Assembly (NCBI RefSeq): GCF_022513585.1
Contig: NZ_JAKWBF010000031.1
Location: forward strand, 1 to 64,000
Reading direction: 5' to 3'
Length of the DNA stretch: 64,000 bases
Origin: Gordonia gummivorans
Lineage (GTDB): Bacteria > Actinomycetota > Actinomycetes > Mycobacteriales > Mycobacteriaceae
A program made the position numbers and the translations under genes. The notes under the pieces were generated by a model. That model ran no database searches. It had not been told where the DNA came from and saw only the letters and a list, made by a program, of their open reading frames with translations. Below, piece by piece: positions 1 to 8,352 of the stretch; the first letter of the stretch is position 1, and each line of letters starts with the position of its first letter.

Positions 1-66
1 CAGGCTCGCACCTCAGCCGGCGGGTGGCGGGGCTTCGAGGCTCGCAGGCTCGCACCTGAGCCGGCG
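1..66. repeat. dispersed GC-rich hairpin repeat (two right arms)
   Basis: Two copies of the arm CTCGCACCTSAGCCGGCG lie around CTTCGAGGCTCGCA. The same arm sequences recur near 3.8, 8.3, 22.3, 24.3, 34.6 and 57.2 kb, always between genes. Here the repeat lies just past the 3' end of the PPA1309 gene. The left part of the element is cut by the window edge. Confidence 0.75.
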
Positions 67-534
67 TTACGAGGCGTCCGGCTCGAACGTCGCGGCAAGC
101 GCTTCGACGAGGTCGACGGCGAGGTCGGGGTGGGTCAGCAACTCGTCGGACGCGGGTTCGGTGAGCAGTCGCATCATCGCGAGGCGCGGTCCGTCGCGCA
201 GCACGCCGACGGCGAGCCGGGCGGGCTGCTCGGCTTGTCGCGACGCCGCGTCGGCGGGCGGTGCGACGGTGATCTGGGTGGTCAGCACAGCGCCGGTGAC
301 CGCCTCCGGCCAGGCTGCGGTGGCCAGGAATTCGTCGAGGTCGTCGATCTCCTGCTGGACGGGGCTCAGTTCGGACGCGTCGTCGTCGGCGACGAGACCG
401 GGTTCCAATTCGGCCAGCACCGACGTCGGGACCAGCGCGAACACGGCCGGTTGCGCACCGAGCCCCGCGGTGTGGTCGATGACTTCTCGCATCGCCGAAC
501 CGAGTGCATCGGGGGAGAATCGTCGAGGTGTCAT
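67..534 (-). CDS. PPA1309 family protein
   Basis: A 155-residue acidic protein without signal peptide or membrane segment, rich in Ala, Leu, Glu and Asp. It resembles the actinobacterial PPA1309 family, which in many mycolata lies between a PDZ/Lon-like protease gene and a UPF0182 gene. That matches here, because a UPF0182 gene starts divergently 158 bp away. The biochemical function of the family is unknown. The start is taken at the ATG giving MTPRRFSPDALG; the reading frame is open further upstream, but the extra residues (GSLPTGCGGNDDG) look unlike protein. Family assignment comes from sequence style and context, so it is moderately sure. Confidence 0.75.
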   Translation of the reverse strand: MTPRRFSPDALGSAMREVIDHTAGLGAQPAVFALVPTSVLAELEPGLVADDDASELSPVQQEIDDLDEFLATAAWPEAVTGAVLTTQITVAPPADAASRQAEQPARLAVGVLRDGPRLAMMRLLTEPASDELLTHPDLAVDLVEALAATFEPDAS

Positions 535-692
535 GCCGTCATCATTCCCTCCACAGCCAGTTGGCAGGGAACCCACACGCGAATGTGATCGTTATGACGT
601 TTCGAGCGGTCAGTAGAGTGGGCGCAACGACACTCGGCGCGACCGGCCGGAAGATCCAGCCGACGTCATGTCCGGATTGAGAATTTTGGAGA

Positions 693-3683
693 GTGGGTCA
701 GGTGGGCGTTCGCGGGCCGGCAGGGATGCCGACACTGTCACGCAGGAGCAAGATCGCCATTGGGATCGGCGTCGGCATTCTGGTGCTGCTACTCGTCGGG
801 CCACGGTTGGTGTCGATCACCACCGACTGGCTCTGGTACAAGGACCTCGGCTACTCGCAGGTGTTCTCGACCATCGCCTGGACCCGCATCATCCTGTTCC
901 TGATCACCACGATCGTGGTCGGCGGTCTGATCTTCGGCGCGATAGCGGTGGCCTACCGATCCCGACCGGTGTTCGTGCCGACGAGCGGACCCGCCGATCC
1001 GCTGGCGCGCTATCGGACGGCGATCATGGCGCGGGTCCGCTGGTTCGGCATCGTGCCCGCGGTGATCATCGGCGCGCTCGCCGGGCTGGTGGCCCAGGGT
1101 TCGTGGGCGACGGTGCAGGTCTTCTTGCACGGCACGGACTTCGGTGTCCGCGATCCGCAGTTCGGTCTCGACATCGGCTTCTACGCTTTCGATCTGCCGT
1201 TCTACCGGTTTGTCCTGAATCTGCTGTTCGTGGTCGTGGTGATCGCATTCATCGCGAACCTGGTGACCCACTATCTGTTCGGCGGAATCCGGCTCGGTGG
1301 CGGCAGCGGAGCGCTGACCACGGCCGCGCGCATCCAGCTCGCCGTGCTGGCCGGAACCTTCTTGCTACTCAAGGCCGTTGCCTACTGGTTCGACCGGTAC
1401 TCTTTGCTGAGCAGCGACCGCAAGGCCGAGATCTTCCCAGGCGCCGGCTACACCGACATCAACGCGGTGCTGCCGTCGAAGCTGATCCTCATGTCCATCG
1501 CCATCATCTGTGCGGTGGCGTTCTTCGCCGGGGTTGTACTGCGTGACTTGCGTATTCCGGCGCTGGCGACGGTGCTGATGTTGTTCTCGGCGCTGCTGAT
1601 CGGCGTCGGGTGGCCGCTCGCGATGGAGCAGTTCTCGGTGAAGCCGAACGCCGCGCAGAAGGAATCCGAATACATCCAGCGCGCGCTCGACGGGACGCGT
1701 CAGGCCTACGGCATCGGCCAAGACAATGTCGAGTACCAGCGGGACTGGACCGCCCAACCGGCCACTGCGACAACGGTGAACGCAGACACCACGACACTGT
1801 CGAACATTCGTATCCTCGATCCGAATGTGGTGTCGCCGACGTTCCGTCAGCAGCAGCAGCGCCGCAACTTCTACGGTTTCCCGACTCAGCTTGCCGTCGA
1901 CCGGTACCGGGTCGACGGACAGTTGCGCGACTACGTCGTGTCGGTCCGTGAACTCGACCCCAGCCAGTACCAGGGCAACCAGACCAACTGGCTCAACAAG
2001 CACCTCGTATTCACCCACGGCGACGGATTTGTCGCAGCGCCGGCCAACCGTGTCCGCGAACCGGTGAACGACAACGACGACAACGACATCGACAGCGGCG
2101 GTGATCCGCTGTACTTCGTCACCGACACCACCAACGTCAACAACGCCGAGCATCAGCAGGACGCGCCGATCGTGGTGAAGCAGCCGAGGATCTACTTCGG
2201 CGAGTTGATCGCCAAGGTCGATCCCGACTACGCGATCGTCGGCTCCAACAATGGTCAGCCGCGCGAGTTCGACGGCGGCAGCGACGACGGCGCGCGTTAC
2301 ACCTACACGGGCACCGCCGGTGTGGGACTGGGCAATTGGTTCACCCGCGCGATGTATGCGGTGAAGTTCACCGAGCGCAACTTCATCCTGTCGAGCGAGA
2401 TCACCGACGCGTCGCGGATCATCTACAACCGCGACCCGCGGGACCGGGTGAAGAAGGTCGCGCCGTGGCTGACTGTCGACTCCAAGACATACCCGGCGGT
2501 GATGGCCGATGGCTCGATCAAGTGGATCGTCGACGGCTACACCACGCTCGACAACTACCCGTACTCGCAGCCGACGTCGTTGCAGAGTGCGACCGCCGAC
2601 GCCCAGGACCTCAATCCGGGACAGACGGGTCGCACCCAGGTCAACAAGACGATCGGGTATGTCCGCAACTCGGTGAAGGCGACCGTCGATGCCTACACCG
2701 GTGAAGTGACGCTGTACGAGTTCGACACCAAGGATCCGGTTCTGAGGACCTGGCGAAAGGTGTTCCCGGGCACGGTGAAGAGCCGCGCCGAGTTCGACCA
2801 GAACACATCGCTGCGCGAGCATGTGCGCTACCCCGAAGACATCTTCAAGATCCAGCGGTCGCTGCTGACGCAGTACCACGTCGATTCACCGCAGACCTTC
2901 TTCCAGGGCAACGACCGTTGGTCGGTTCCGCCGGACCCCACCAATTCCGATGCCGCACAACGCGGTCTGGACCAGCCGCCGTATTACTTCGTGGCCAGGG
3001 ACCCACGCACGCAGCAGGCGTCGTTCCAGTTGACCTCGGTGCTGAACCGTCTCGACCGGCCCATCCTGGGTGCATACGTGACCGTGTCGTCCGAGCCGGG
3101 AAGCTATGGGCAGATCACCGTCAAGGAACTGCCGGGCAACAACCAGCGGTCGGGTCCCGTGCAGGCGTTCAACCCGATGAAGGCCGACGGGCGTGTGGCG
3201 CAATCGCAGCGCGACCTCCAGGCCACCGCGACGGTGACCTTCGGTAACCTGCTGACACTTCCGGTGGGGGACAACGGGATTCTGTACGTGGTCCCGATGT
3301 ACGCGCAGGCGCAGGCGGCCGAGGCGTTCCCGCGCCTGTTCCGGGTAATCACCCGCTACGAGCCGGGTAATGGGCAGTCGAGCATCGGTTATGCGACGAC
3401 CACTGCGGAGGCGTTGCGACAGGTCGGCATCAACCCGGGTGCTGTCGGGATTCCCGAACCGGCACCGACCGACACCGACAACCAGCCACAGCCTCAACCG
3501 CAGCCGCAACCGCAGGGAGGGCAGCCGACTGCCGCCCAGCGGGATGCGGTCAAGGCCATGGACGAGGCATTGCAGAAGCTGACACAGGCGCAGACCAGTG
3601 GCGATTTCCAGGCCTATGGCGCGGCACTCGAACAGCTGAAACGTGCTGTCGCACAGTACGAGGCGGCTCAGCCGGCGGGTTGA
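693..3683 (+). CDS. UPF0182 family large membrane protein
   Basis: A 996-residue protein with about seven hydrophobic helices in the first 330 residues, followed by a large, probably extracytoplasmic domain. It matches the UPF0182/COG1615 family from memory of the mycobacterial member: conserved stretches include GDFGVRDPQFG-like, GAGYTDINAVLP, VKPNAAQKESEYI and GNLLTLPVG. An acidic DNDDNDID tract sits near residue 455. Close to the C-terminus, about residues 930-940, is a Pro-Gln repeat (PQPQPQPQPQ) followed by a charged helix. The GTG start is chosen because family members begin with a short basic segment before the first helix; the ATG at 729 is an alternative. Function of the family is unknown; a cell-envelope role is inference. 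Confidence 0.92.
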   Translation: MGQVGVRGPAGMPTLSRRSKIAIGIGVGILVLLLVGPRLVSITTDWLWYKDLGYSQVFSTIAWTRIILFLITTIVVGGLIFGAIAVAYRSRPVFVPTSGPADPLARYRTAIMARVRWFGIVPAVIIGALAGLVAQGSWATVQVFLHGTDFGVRDPQFGLDIGFYAFDLPFYRFVLNLLFVVVVIAFIANLVTHYLFGGIRLGGGSGALTTAARIQLAVLAGTFLLLKAVAYWFDRYSLLSSDRKAEIFPGAGYTDINAVLPSKLILMSIAIICAVAFFAGVVLRDLRIPALATVLMLFSALLIGVGWPLAMEQFSVKPNAAQKESEYIQRALDGTRQAYGIGQDNVEYQRDWTAQPATATTVNADTTTLSNIRILDPNVVSPTFRQQQQRRNFYGFPTQLAVDRYRVDGQLRDYVVSVRELDPSQYQGNQTNWLNKHLVFTHGDGFVAAPANRVREPVNDNDDNDIDSGGDPLYFVTDTTNVNNAEHQQDAPIVVKQPRIYFGELIAKVDPDYAIVGSNNGQPREFDGGSDDGARYTYTGTAGVGLGNWFTRAMYAVKFTERNFILSSEITDASRIIYNRDPRDRVKKVAPWLTVDSKTYPAVMADGSIKWIVDGYTTLDNYPYSQPTSLQSATADAQDLNPGQTGRTQVNKTIGYVRNSVKATVDAYTGEVTLYEFDTKDPVLRTWRKVFPGTVKSRAEFDQNTSLREHVRYPEDIFKIQRSLLTQYHVDSPQTFFQGNDRWSVPPDPTNSDAAQRGLDQPPYYFVARDPRTQQASFQLTSVLNRLDRPILGAYVTVSSEPGSYGQITVKELPGNNQRSGPVQAFNPMKADGRVAQSQRDLQATATVTFGNLLTLPVGDNGILYVVPMYAQAQAAEAFPRLFRVITRYEPGNGQSSIGYATTTAEALRQVGINPGAVGIPEPAPTDTDNQPQPQPQPQPQGGQPTAAQRDAVKAMDEALQKLTQAQTSGDFQAYGAALEQLKRAVAQYEAAQPAG

Positions 3684-3720
3684 TCAGGCGTAGCTAGTGC
3701 GAGGAAGCGCTTCTACCGAT

Positions 3721-3847
3721 GGCTGAGGTGCGAGCCCCCTACCGCTGGCTGAGGTGTGAGGAGCGCAAGCGACGAGCCTCGAAGCCCCTGGTGAGATGAC
3801 GATGTTGTCTCGCCAGCCCTTCGAGGCTCGCAAGTTCGCGCCTCAGG
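3721..3847. repeat. dispersed GC-rich hairpin repeat, nearly complete copy
   Basis: This is one of the fullest copies. A left arm (TGAGGTGTGAG ... GAGCCTCGAAG) is followed by a centre with GATGACGATGTTGTCTCGCC and a right arm (CTTCGAGGCTCGCAAG ... CGCCTCA). The arms can pair into a long imperfect hairpin. It lies between the ends of two convergent genes, where it could act as a bidirectional terminator or RNA-stability element (inference). Confidence 0.75.
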
Positions 3848-3904
3848 GAGCGGATGGGTCGCGCAGGGAGCGGAGGGCTGGGTCGCTCAGGGCGCGGCGG
3901 AAAC

Positions 3905-4192
3905 TCAGTCGCGGTACTCGTGCAAGTAGCGGTCGGTCTCGGCCGGGGTGTTGTCGGGTATCACCGGTGAGTGGTGGTAGCGGTGGATCAGCGACGTGAA
4001 GATCGTGACGGCGCCCGCGAACGCGGCGACCATCCCCAATCCGCACAGGATCGCCGGGCCGGTGTTGCCGGCCGCCATGGCGACCAGCCACAGTGCGGCG
4101 AGGGCGAACCCACCGAGGATGAGCAGGAACGCGACGATGCTCATCGGATGATTGCCGTGGCTCTCGTGCCGGTGCGGGTGATGCGTGGTCAT
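3905..4192 (-). CDS. small two-helix membrane protein, His-rich N-terminus
   Basis: A 95-residue protein. The N-terminus is rich in His (MTTHHPHRHESHGNHP). Two hydrophobic helices follow at roughly residues 17-39 and 45-66, then a polar tail HRYHHSPVIPDNTPAETDRYLHEYRD. I do not recognise a named family. The His clusters at both ends could bind metal, but that is only a guess. It is a single gene, convergent with the UPF0182 gene and separated from it by the hairpin repeat. A purine-rich GGAGGCACC stretch precedes the ATG, which supports the start. Confidence 0.7.
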   Translation of the reverse strand: MTTHHPHRHESHGNHPMSIVAFLLILGGFALAALWLVAMAAGNTGPAILCGLGMVAAFAGAVTIFTSLIHRYHHSPVIPDNTPAETDRYLHEYRD

Positions 4193-4378
4193 GGTGCCTC
4201 CTCGGGTGGTCGTCGGCGCGCCTATTGTACTCGAAATGTGACATCGGTCACAGGAGTATCACGCAGTCGGGTTGCTCGCATCTGTCGATGTTGCGGGGTC
4301 GGTTTCGCCGGCGATTGACGTCGAAGGGAGTCGGGGTGAGTCGCGTTTTCCCAGTTCAGGCGACATCTAGGTATCGAT

Positions 4379-4406
4379 TTGCACCGCAGGCGAACGTATG
4401 TGTAAC
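4379..4406 (+). promoter_or_regulatory. promoter of the initiator tRNA gene
   Basis: A -35 box TTGCAC (4379-4384) and a -10 box TGTAAC (4401-4406) are separated by 16 bp. Transcription would start about 8 nt before the tRNA, as expected for a stable-RNA gene. Box identity is by eye. Confidence 0.55.
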
Positions 4407-4420
4407 GTGGTGTTCACCAA

Positions 4421-4497
4421 CGCGGGGTGGAGCAGCTCGGTAGCTCGCTGGGCTCATAACCCAGAGGTCGCAGGTTCAAATCCTGTCCCCGCTACCA
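4421..4497 (+). tRNA. tRNA-fMet (CAU), initiator
   Basis: A 77-nt cloverleaf with anticodon CAT. Three G-C pairs at the base of the anticodon stem (GGG/CCC) and an unpaired first acceptor position (C1 opposite U72) mark it as the initiator. The 3' CCA is encoded. It is flanked by a promoter and a terminator, so it is a single-gene unit. Confidence 0.97.
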
Positions 4498-4504
4498 CGA
4501 TGAG

Positions 4505-4538
4505 AACCCCCGTCCGGCACATCCGGGCGGGGGTTTTC
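4505..4538 (+). terminator. rho-independent terminator of tRNA-fMet
   Basis: The stem CCCCCGTCCGG / CCGGGCGGGGG has a 5-nt loop and is followed by TTTTCTG. It begins 10 nt after the tRNA. Confidence 0.85.
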
Positions 4539-4596
4539 TGATTCTGTTGGCCCCGTTCCATCGATCGGGGGAGTCACCGACATCATCGGGAGTGCT

Positions 4597-4734
4597 GTGG
4601 CCGAGGCCGACGTCGACCGCACCCAGCCTTGGCTTGTGTTGCTTGCGGCAATTGGCACAGGAGTGACCGCCGCTGTCTATGCTGCCCTGCTGTGGAACGT
4701 CCGTACCAAGGCGTTCTTTGCTGCCGAGGGCTGA
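4597..4734 (+). pseudogene. possible remnant or small single-helix membrane peptide
   Basis: A 45-residue frame opens with GTG and ends in TGA. It reads VAEADVDRTQPWLVLLAAIG, then continues through a hydrophobic helix to the polar end NVRTKAFFAAEG. The composition looks like real protein, the C-terminal part of a one-helix membrane protein, but no good ribosome-binding site is visible. It starts directly beyond the tRNA-fMet terminator. It could be the tail of a gene destroyed by an insertion next to the tRNA, or a small intact gene. Support is weak. Confidence 0.3.
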
Positions 4735-4775
4735 GCTTGCCCAGTCGCGGTGGATCCGCGACTGTCCGACGGGAG

Positions 4776-5417
4776 TCAGAGGCTCAGGCGCACACCGATT
4801 CCCTCGATCAGCGCCTCCAGGCCCCAATCGAACGCCTCGGTTGGCAGGTCCGCGACCTCGTCACTCAAGGCGTACTGCAGCGGCTGCTCGTCCGGATCGA
4901 GCCGTGCGCGTCGATCGTCCGCGGTGAAGCGGTCATGCCCCGGGGTGGGGTGTCGGTGCTGTTCTTCCACGACGAAGCCACTCACGAAGACGTTGACCGT
5001 CTGCAATGCGCGCTGAGCGTCGACCGGTGACATCCCGGCCTCGACGAGAACCCGCACCGGCTCTTCGAGACTGCGCAGCGCTTCGTCGTCGACGAGGGTG
5101 GTGCCCGACACCAGCTTGGCGCCGTCGCGGAACGACAGCAGCGTGCGCCGGATGTGATGGGCGCTGGTGCGGAGCAGCACCCGCCAATCGGCTCGTGCCT
5201 CAGGTGATATCGGCTCGGCCAGCATTTCCGCGATGATGCGCGACGCCATCGAATCCTGCAGATCGGACATGTCGCGGAAGTGGTAGTAGAGCGCGCCGGC
5301 CCGAACGCCCAGGCGTGCGGCCAGGGCTCGCGCGGTGATGCCGTCCAAGCCGCTCTCGGCGAGCTGCTCGAACGCCGCGTCGACGATCGCTTCGCGGCTG
5401 AGGGTGGTGCGCGCCAT
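4776..5417 (-). CDS. TetR-family repressor (TetR_C type)
   Basis: A 213-residue regulator. An N-terminal helix-turn-helix (SREAIVDAAFEQLAESGLDG ... LGVRAGALYYHFRDMSDL, residues about 6-50) is followed by a ligand-binding domain resembling the tetracycline-repressor C-terminal domain. The ATG giving MARTTLSREA is chosen because residues upstream of it would run into the operator. The gene is divergent from an oxidoreductase gene. Two perfect copies of TGAACA-N-TGTTCA lie between them, which strongly suggests that this protein represses both. The ligand is unknown; a quinone or other electrophile that the neighbour reduces is inference. Confidence 0.93.
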   Translation of the reverse strand: MARTTLSREAIVDAAFEQLAESGLDGITARALAARLGVRAGALYYHFRDMSDLQDSMASRIIAEMLAEPISPEARADWRVLLRTSAHHIRRTLLSFRDGAKLVSGTTLVDDEALRSLEEPVRVLVEAGMSPVDAQRALQTVNVFVSGFVVEEQHRHPTPGHDRFTADDRRARLDPDEQPLQYALSDEVADLPTEAFDWGLEALIEGIGVRLSL

Positions 5418-5444
5418 TGCGTGTCCTTGAGCTCCCTTGACTTC

Positions 5445-5492
5445 TGAACAATGTTCAACAACACTAGCAGACGAGTATTTGAACACTGTTCA
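5445..5492. promoter_or_regulatory. two TetR operator palindromes
   Basis: Perfect inverted repeats TGAACAATGTTCA (5445-5457) and TGAACACTGTTCA (5480-5492) lie with centres 35 bp apart. They sit between divergent tetR and oxidoreductase genes. The second touches the AGGAG ribosome-binding site of the oxidoreductase gene. Confidence 0.85.
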
Positions 5493-5502
5493 GGAGCGAA
5501 TC

Positions 5503-6456
5503 ATGAAAGCTGCAGTCGTCACCGACTTCACCAAGCCACCCGCCTGCGCGGACTTTCCCGACCCCGCCGTGTCCGACGGACTCGTCGAGGTCGAGATGCT
5601 CGCCGCCGGAGTCCACCAGCTCGTCAGGTCTGTCGCGAGCGGCGCCCACTACTCGTCCGGCGACGAGTTGCCCTTCGTCGCCGGCGTCGATGGCGTTGGC
5701 ATCATCGACGGGCAACGCGTGTACACCGGAGGTTGTCCGGACCCGTACGGCACCATCGCCGAGCGCACCGTCGTCCCGCGCGGCTTCGGAATCCCGGTCC
5801 CGGACGTCCTGGCGACCGAGGTTGCTGCGGCCATCGTCAATCCCGCGATGTCGTCGTGGATGCCGCTCGTCACGTGTGGTGATGTCGTGAAGGGCGGCAC
5901 GGTCGCGGTGTTGGGCGCGACGGGAACGTCTGGGTCCCTCGCCGTCCGGATCGCGTTGCACTTCGGTGCCAAGCGCGTCATTGCCCTGGGCCGCAACGCT
6001 GATGTGCTTGCACGCGTTGCCGACGATCCGCGCGTGGTGGCGGTGTCGCTGATTCACGACGACCCTGCCGAGAGTCTCGCGGCGGCCTTCGCCGACGGCA
6101 TTGATGTGGTTCTCGACTATCTGTGGGGACCGGTGGCCGAGATGGCGCTTGGAGCCCTCCGGGCGCACAGCCTCACCGAAAGTCGTTCTCCCGTGCAGTA
6201 TCTCCAGATCGGGGCGGTCGCGGGCCGCGACATCGCGCTCGACGCGGCAATCCTACGTGCACGGCCGATCTCGATTCGCGGTTCCGGTGGTGGTTCCATC
6301 GATCCGATGCTGATGCTGCGGGAACTCCCGAGTATTCTGGATTATGCTGCAAGCGGCGAACTTTCGATCAACGTGCGGACGGCACCGCTGAGCGACGTAG
6401 CCGAAGCGTGGGTCGACGACCGGCCGGGCCGGCTTGTGATCACCATGGGTGGCTGA
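5503..6456 (+). CDS. MDR-superfamily quinone oxidoreductase-like protein
   Basis: A 317-residue protein of the medium-chain dehydrogenase/reductase superfamily. An N-terminal GroES-like domain (GVHQLVRSVASG, PFVAGVDGVGII) is followed by a Rossmann fold with the nucleotide-binding motif VAVLGATGTSGSLAVRIA around residues 135-155. The zinc-ligand cysteines of alcohol dehydrogenases are not evident, so a quinone or enone reductase type is more likely than an alcohol dehydrogenase. The ATG is supported by AGGAG 7 nt upstream. It is divergent from a TetR gene, and its promoter region carries both operators, so ligand-induced expression is likely. The true substrate cannot be read from the sequence. 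Confidence 0.88.
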   Translation: MKAAVVTDFTKPPACADFPDPAVSDGLVEVEMLAAGVHQLVRSVASGAHYSSGDELPFVAGVDGVGIIDGQRVYTGGCPDPYGTIAERTVVPRGFGIPVPDVLATEVAAAIVNPAMSSWMPLVTCGDVVKGGTVAVLGATGTSGSLAVRIALHFGAKRVIALGRNADVLARVADDPRVVAVSLIHDDPAESLAAAFADGIDVVLDYLWGPVAEMALGALRAHSLTESRSPVQYLQIGAVAGRDIALDAAILRARPISIRGSGGGSIDPMLMLRELPSILDYAASGELSINVRTAPLSDVAEAWVDDRPGRLVITMGG

Positions 6457-6549
6457 AAGCCTCCCGAGGAATTTTCGAAGGATCCTTGCGCGTGTCGGGT
6501 TGACCGCGTAACCTCGAACAGGTATTCGAATGGCGCTTGGGGGAGGTGC

Positions 6550-8271
6550 GTGGGGGTGGCGGAGATTTCGGGGGATTCTGGTTCTGGTTCTCGCGTGCCG
6601 GATGAGCGTCGTGCGAGTCCTGCGTTGTATGGGCCTGGCGCCGCGTGGAATTCGCGGTTGGTGGGGGTGCCGCGGGATTTCGACGAGTTGATGTCGGTGC
6701 GCGCGGAGACCGAGCATCCGGATTCTGATGGTGCGCCGTCGGGTCGGGATGATGTGGTCGATCTGTATCGGCAGTTGCATGGTTTGTTGGATCGCATCGA
6801 TGCGGTCGACACCACCGGTAATACGTCTGCGGAGGTCGTGGAGGTGGCCGGGGAGCATGAGCGTGCGGTGCGTCGGATGGCGTGGTCGGGTCATCGTCGG
6901 GTGATGGACGTCTCGGACCGGGACGCGTTCCGTTTGGTGGGTGATACGTCGGTGCACTCGTTTCTGACGACGCGTCTGCGGGTGACGCAGCCGCGGAAGC
7001 GGATAGCGGAGATGGCGGCGGTGGCCCGGCATTTCTCGGTGTATGGCGAACTGCTGCAACCGAAACGGCCGTATCTGGCCGAGGCGGTGGCGCAGGGTGC
7101 GGTGGGTGCCGATCATGTGCATGCGGTGTTGGACACCTTGGACAAGATCCCGGCGGCGATCCCTGCGGATGTGGTGGAGGCGGCGGAGCGGGACATGGTC
7201 GACTATGCGCGTGAGTTCACGCCGAAGGAGATCACTGCGTTGGGGACCCGGGTGTTGGCGCATCTGGATCCGGATGGCACGTTGACCGATGACTCCGATC
7301 GCGCGCGGCGGCGCGGGGTGTCGTTGGGGCGGCAGGATTCTCAGTTGATGTCGAAGCTGAGTGGACAGTTGGATCCGTTGACCCGGGCGATGTTCGACAC
7401 GGTGTTGACGGCGTGGGCGGTCAAGGGGATGAACAATCCGGCCGATGAGACGCCGTTGCAGGGGTCGAAAGACGATGTCAGTGCCGAAGAGTTGGCGGCG
7501 GCGGCCGAGCGGGATGACCGGTGCCCGGCGCAGCGCAATCACGATGCGTTTCGGGCGTTGTTGCGGGCGGCGTTGGATGGGAAGCTGTTGGGCAGCTCGG
7601 TGAATGGGTTGCCGCCGCATGTGATTGTGAAGATCACCGATGCCGAGTTGGCCGAGCGCGCGGGGTTTGGTCGGACGGCGACGGGTACGGATCTGCCGAT
7701 CGAGGACGTTATCGCGTTGGCCGCGGAGGCCCAGCTGCATTTGGCGGTGTTCTCGGAGGTGACGGGTCAGCCGTTGTATTTGGGGACGGCGCAACGGTTG
7801 GCGTCGCGGTCGCAGCGGTTCTTGTTGTTTGCCCATCATGATGGGTGCGCGTGTCCCGGGTGCAGTGTGCCGGCGGCGAAGGTGCAGATTCATCACGCGG
7901 ACAAGGACTGGGCCGATGGCGGGGTGACCGACATCGATACGTTGGGTCCGGCGTGTGGTCCACATAATCGGGTGGTGGGTCCGGAGCCGGGGCAGTACAC
8001 CACGCATGTGGTCAAGGAGGGTCCGGATGCCGGGCGTACGGCGTGGACGTTGAATCCGCAACCCGGTGCGCCTCCGAATCCGGCGCGGATCAACCGGGTG
8101 CACGATGTGCCGCAACAGGTCACGGCGTTGGTGCGCCGTAAGCATCGGTTGCGGCCACCCGGCCGGGACGACACCACCACACCCCCGATCGATATTCGGG
8201 AGAATCAACGCCAACGACGGTTGGTCACGGCGGGTTGGAGCGTGCGCCGGGTGCGGTTTCCGGTGGAGTAG
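6550..8271 (+). CDS. DUF222 / HNH endonuclease (13E12-type repeat protein)
   Basis: A 573-residue protein with the DUF222 region over about residues 70-330 and a C-terminal HNH nuclease domain. Visible nuclease residues are C433, C435, C438, the His pair H448-H449, and GPHN about 475. Proteins of this type occur in several to many copies per genome in mycobacteria, Gordonia and relatives; their role is not settled and they may be remnants of homing elements. The GTG start is preceded by GGGGGAG. Synonymous codon choice is unusual: many TTG, GGG, GGT and CGG codons instead of the C-ending codons of the neighbours. As a result the opposite strand is also open for about 650 codons. This suggests different ancestry or selection. 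Confidence 0.9.
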   Translation: MGVAEISGDSGSGSRVPDERRASPALYGPGAAWNSRLVGVPRDFDELMSVRAETEHPDSDGAPSGRDDVVDLYRQLHGLLDRIDAVDTTGNTSAEVVEVAGEHERAVRRMAWSGHRRVMDVSDRDAFRLVGDTSVHSFLTTRLRVTQPRKRIAEMAAVARHFSVYGELLQPKRPYLAEAVAQGAVGADHVHAVLDTLDKIPAAIPADVVEAAERDMVDYAREFTPKEITALGTRVLAHLDPDGTLTDDSDRARRRGVSLGRQDSQLMSKLSGQLDPLTRAMFDTVLTAWAVKGMNNPADETPLQGSKDDVSAEELAAAAERDDRCPAQRNHDAFRALLRAALDGKLLGSSVNGLPPHVIVKITDAELAERAGFGRTATGTDLPIEDVIALAAEAQLHLAVFSEVTGQPLYLGTAQRLASRSQRFLLFAHHDGCACPGCSVPAAKVQIHHADKDWADGGVTDIDTLGPACGPHNRVVGPEPGQYTTHVVKEGPDAGRTAWTLNPQPGAPPNPARINRVHDVPQQVTALVRRKHRLRPPGRDDTTTPPIDIRENQRQRRLVTAGWSVRRVRFPVE

Positions 8272-8287
8272 CGAGTGGTCAAGCGGC

Positions 8288-8340
8288 GATGTTGTCTCGC
8301 CAGGGGCTTCGAGGCTCGCAAGCTCGCACCTAGCCGGCGG
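8288..8340. repeat. dispersed GC-rich hairpin repeat (right half)
   Basis: The centre GATGTTGTCTCGCCAG is followed by the right arm CTTCGAGGCTCGCAAGCTCG. It lies between the convergent ends of the DUF222 gene and the substrate-binding-protein gene. Confidence 0.75.
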
Positions 8341-8352
8341 GACGTGCTCGCG

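Noticed and set aside
1365-2879. 504-codon minus-strand frame inside the UPF0182 gene
   Set aside because: A shadow of GC-rich codon structure; the plus-strand protein is conserved throughout.
6253-8214. 653-codon open frame on the minus strand opposite the DUF222 gene
   Set aside because: It is rich in Arg, His and Pro with no domain, and the plus strand has clear HNH ligands. The openness follows from the codon bias of the sense gene.
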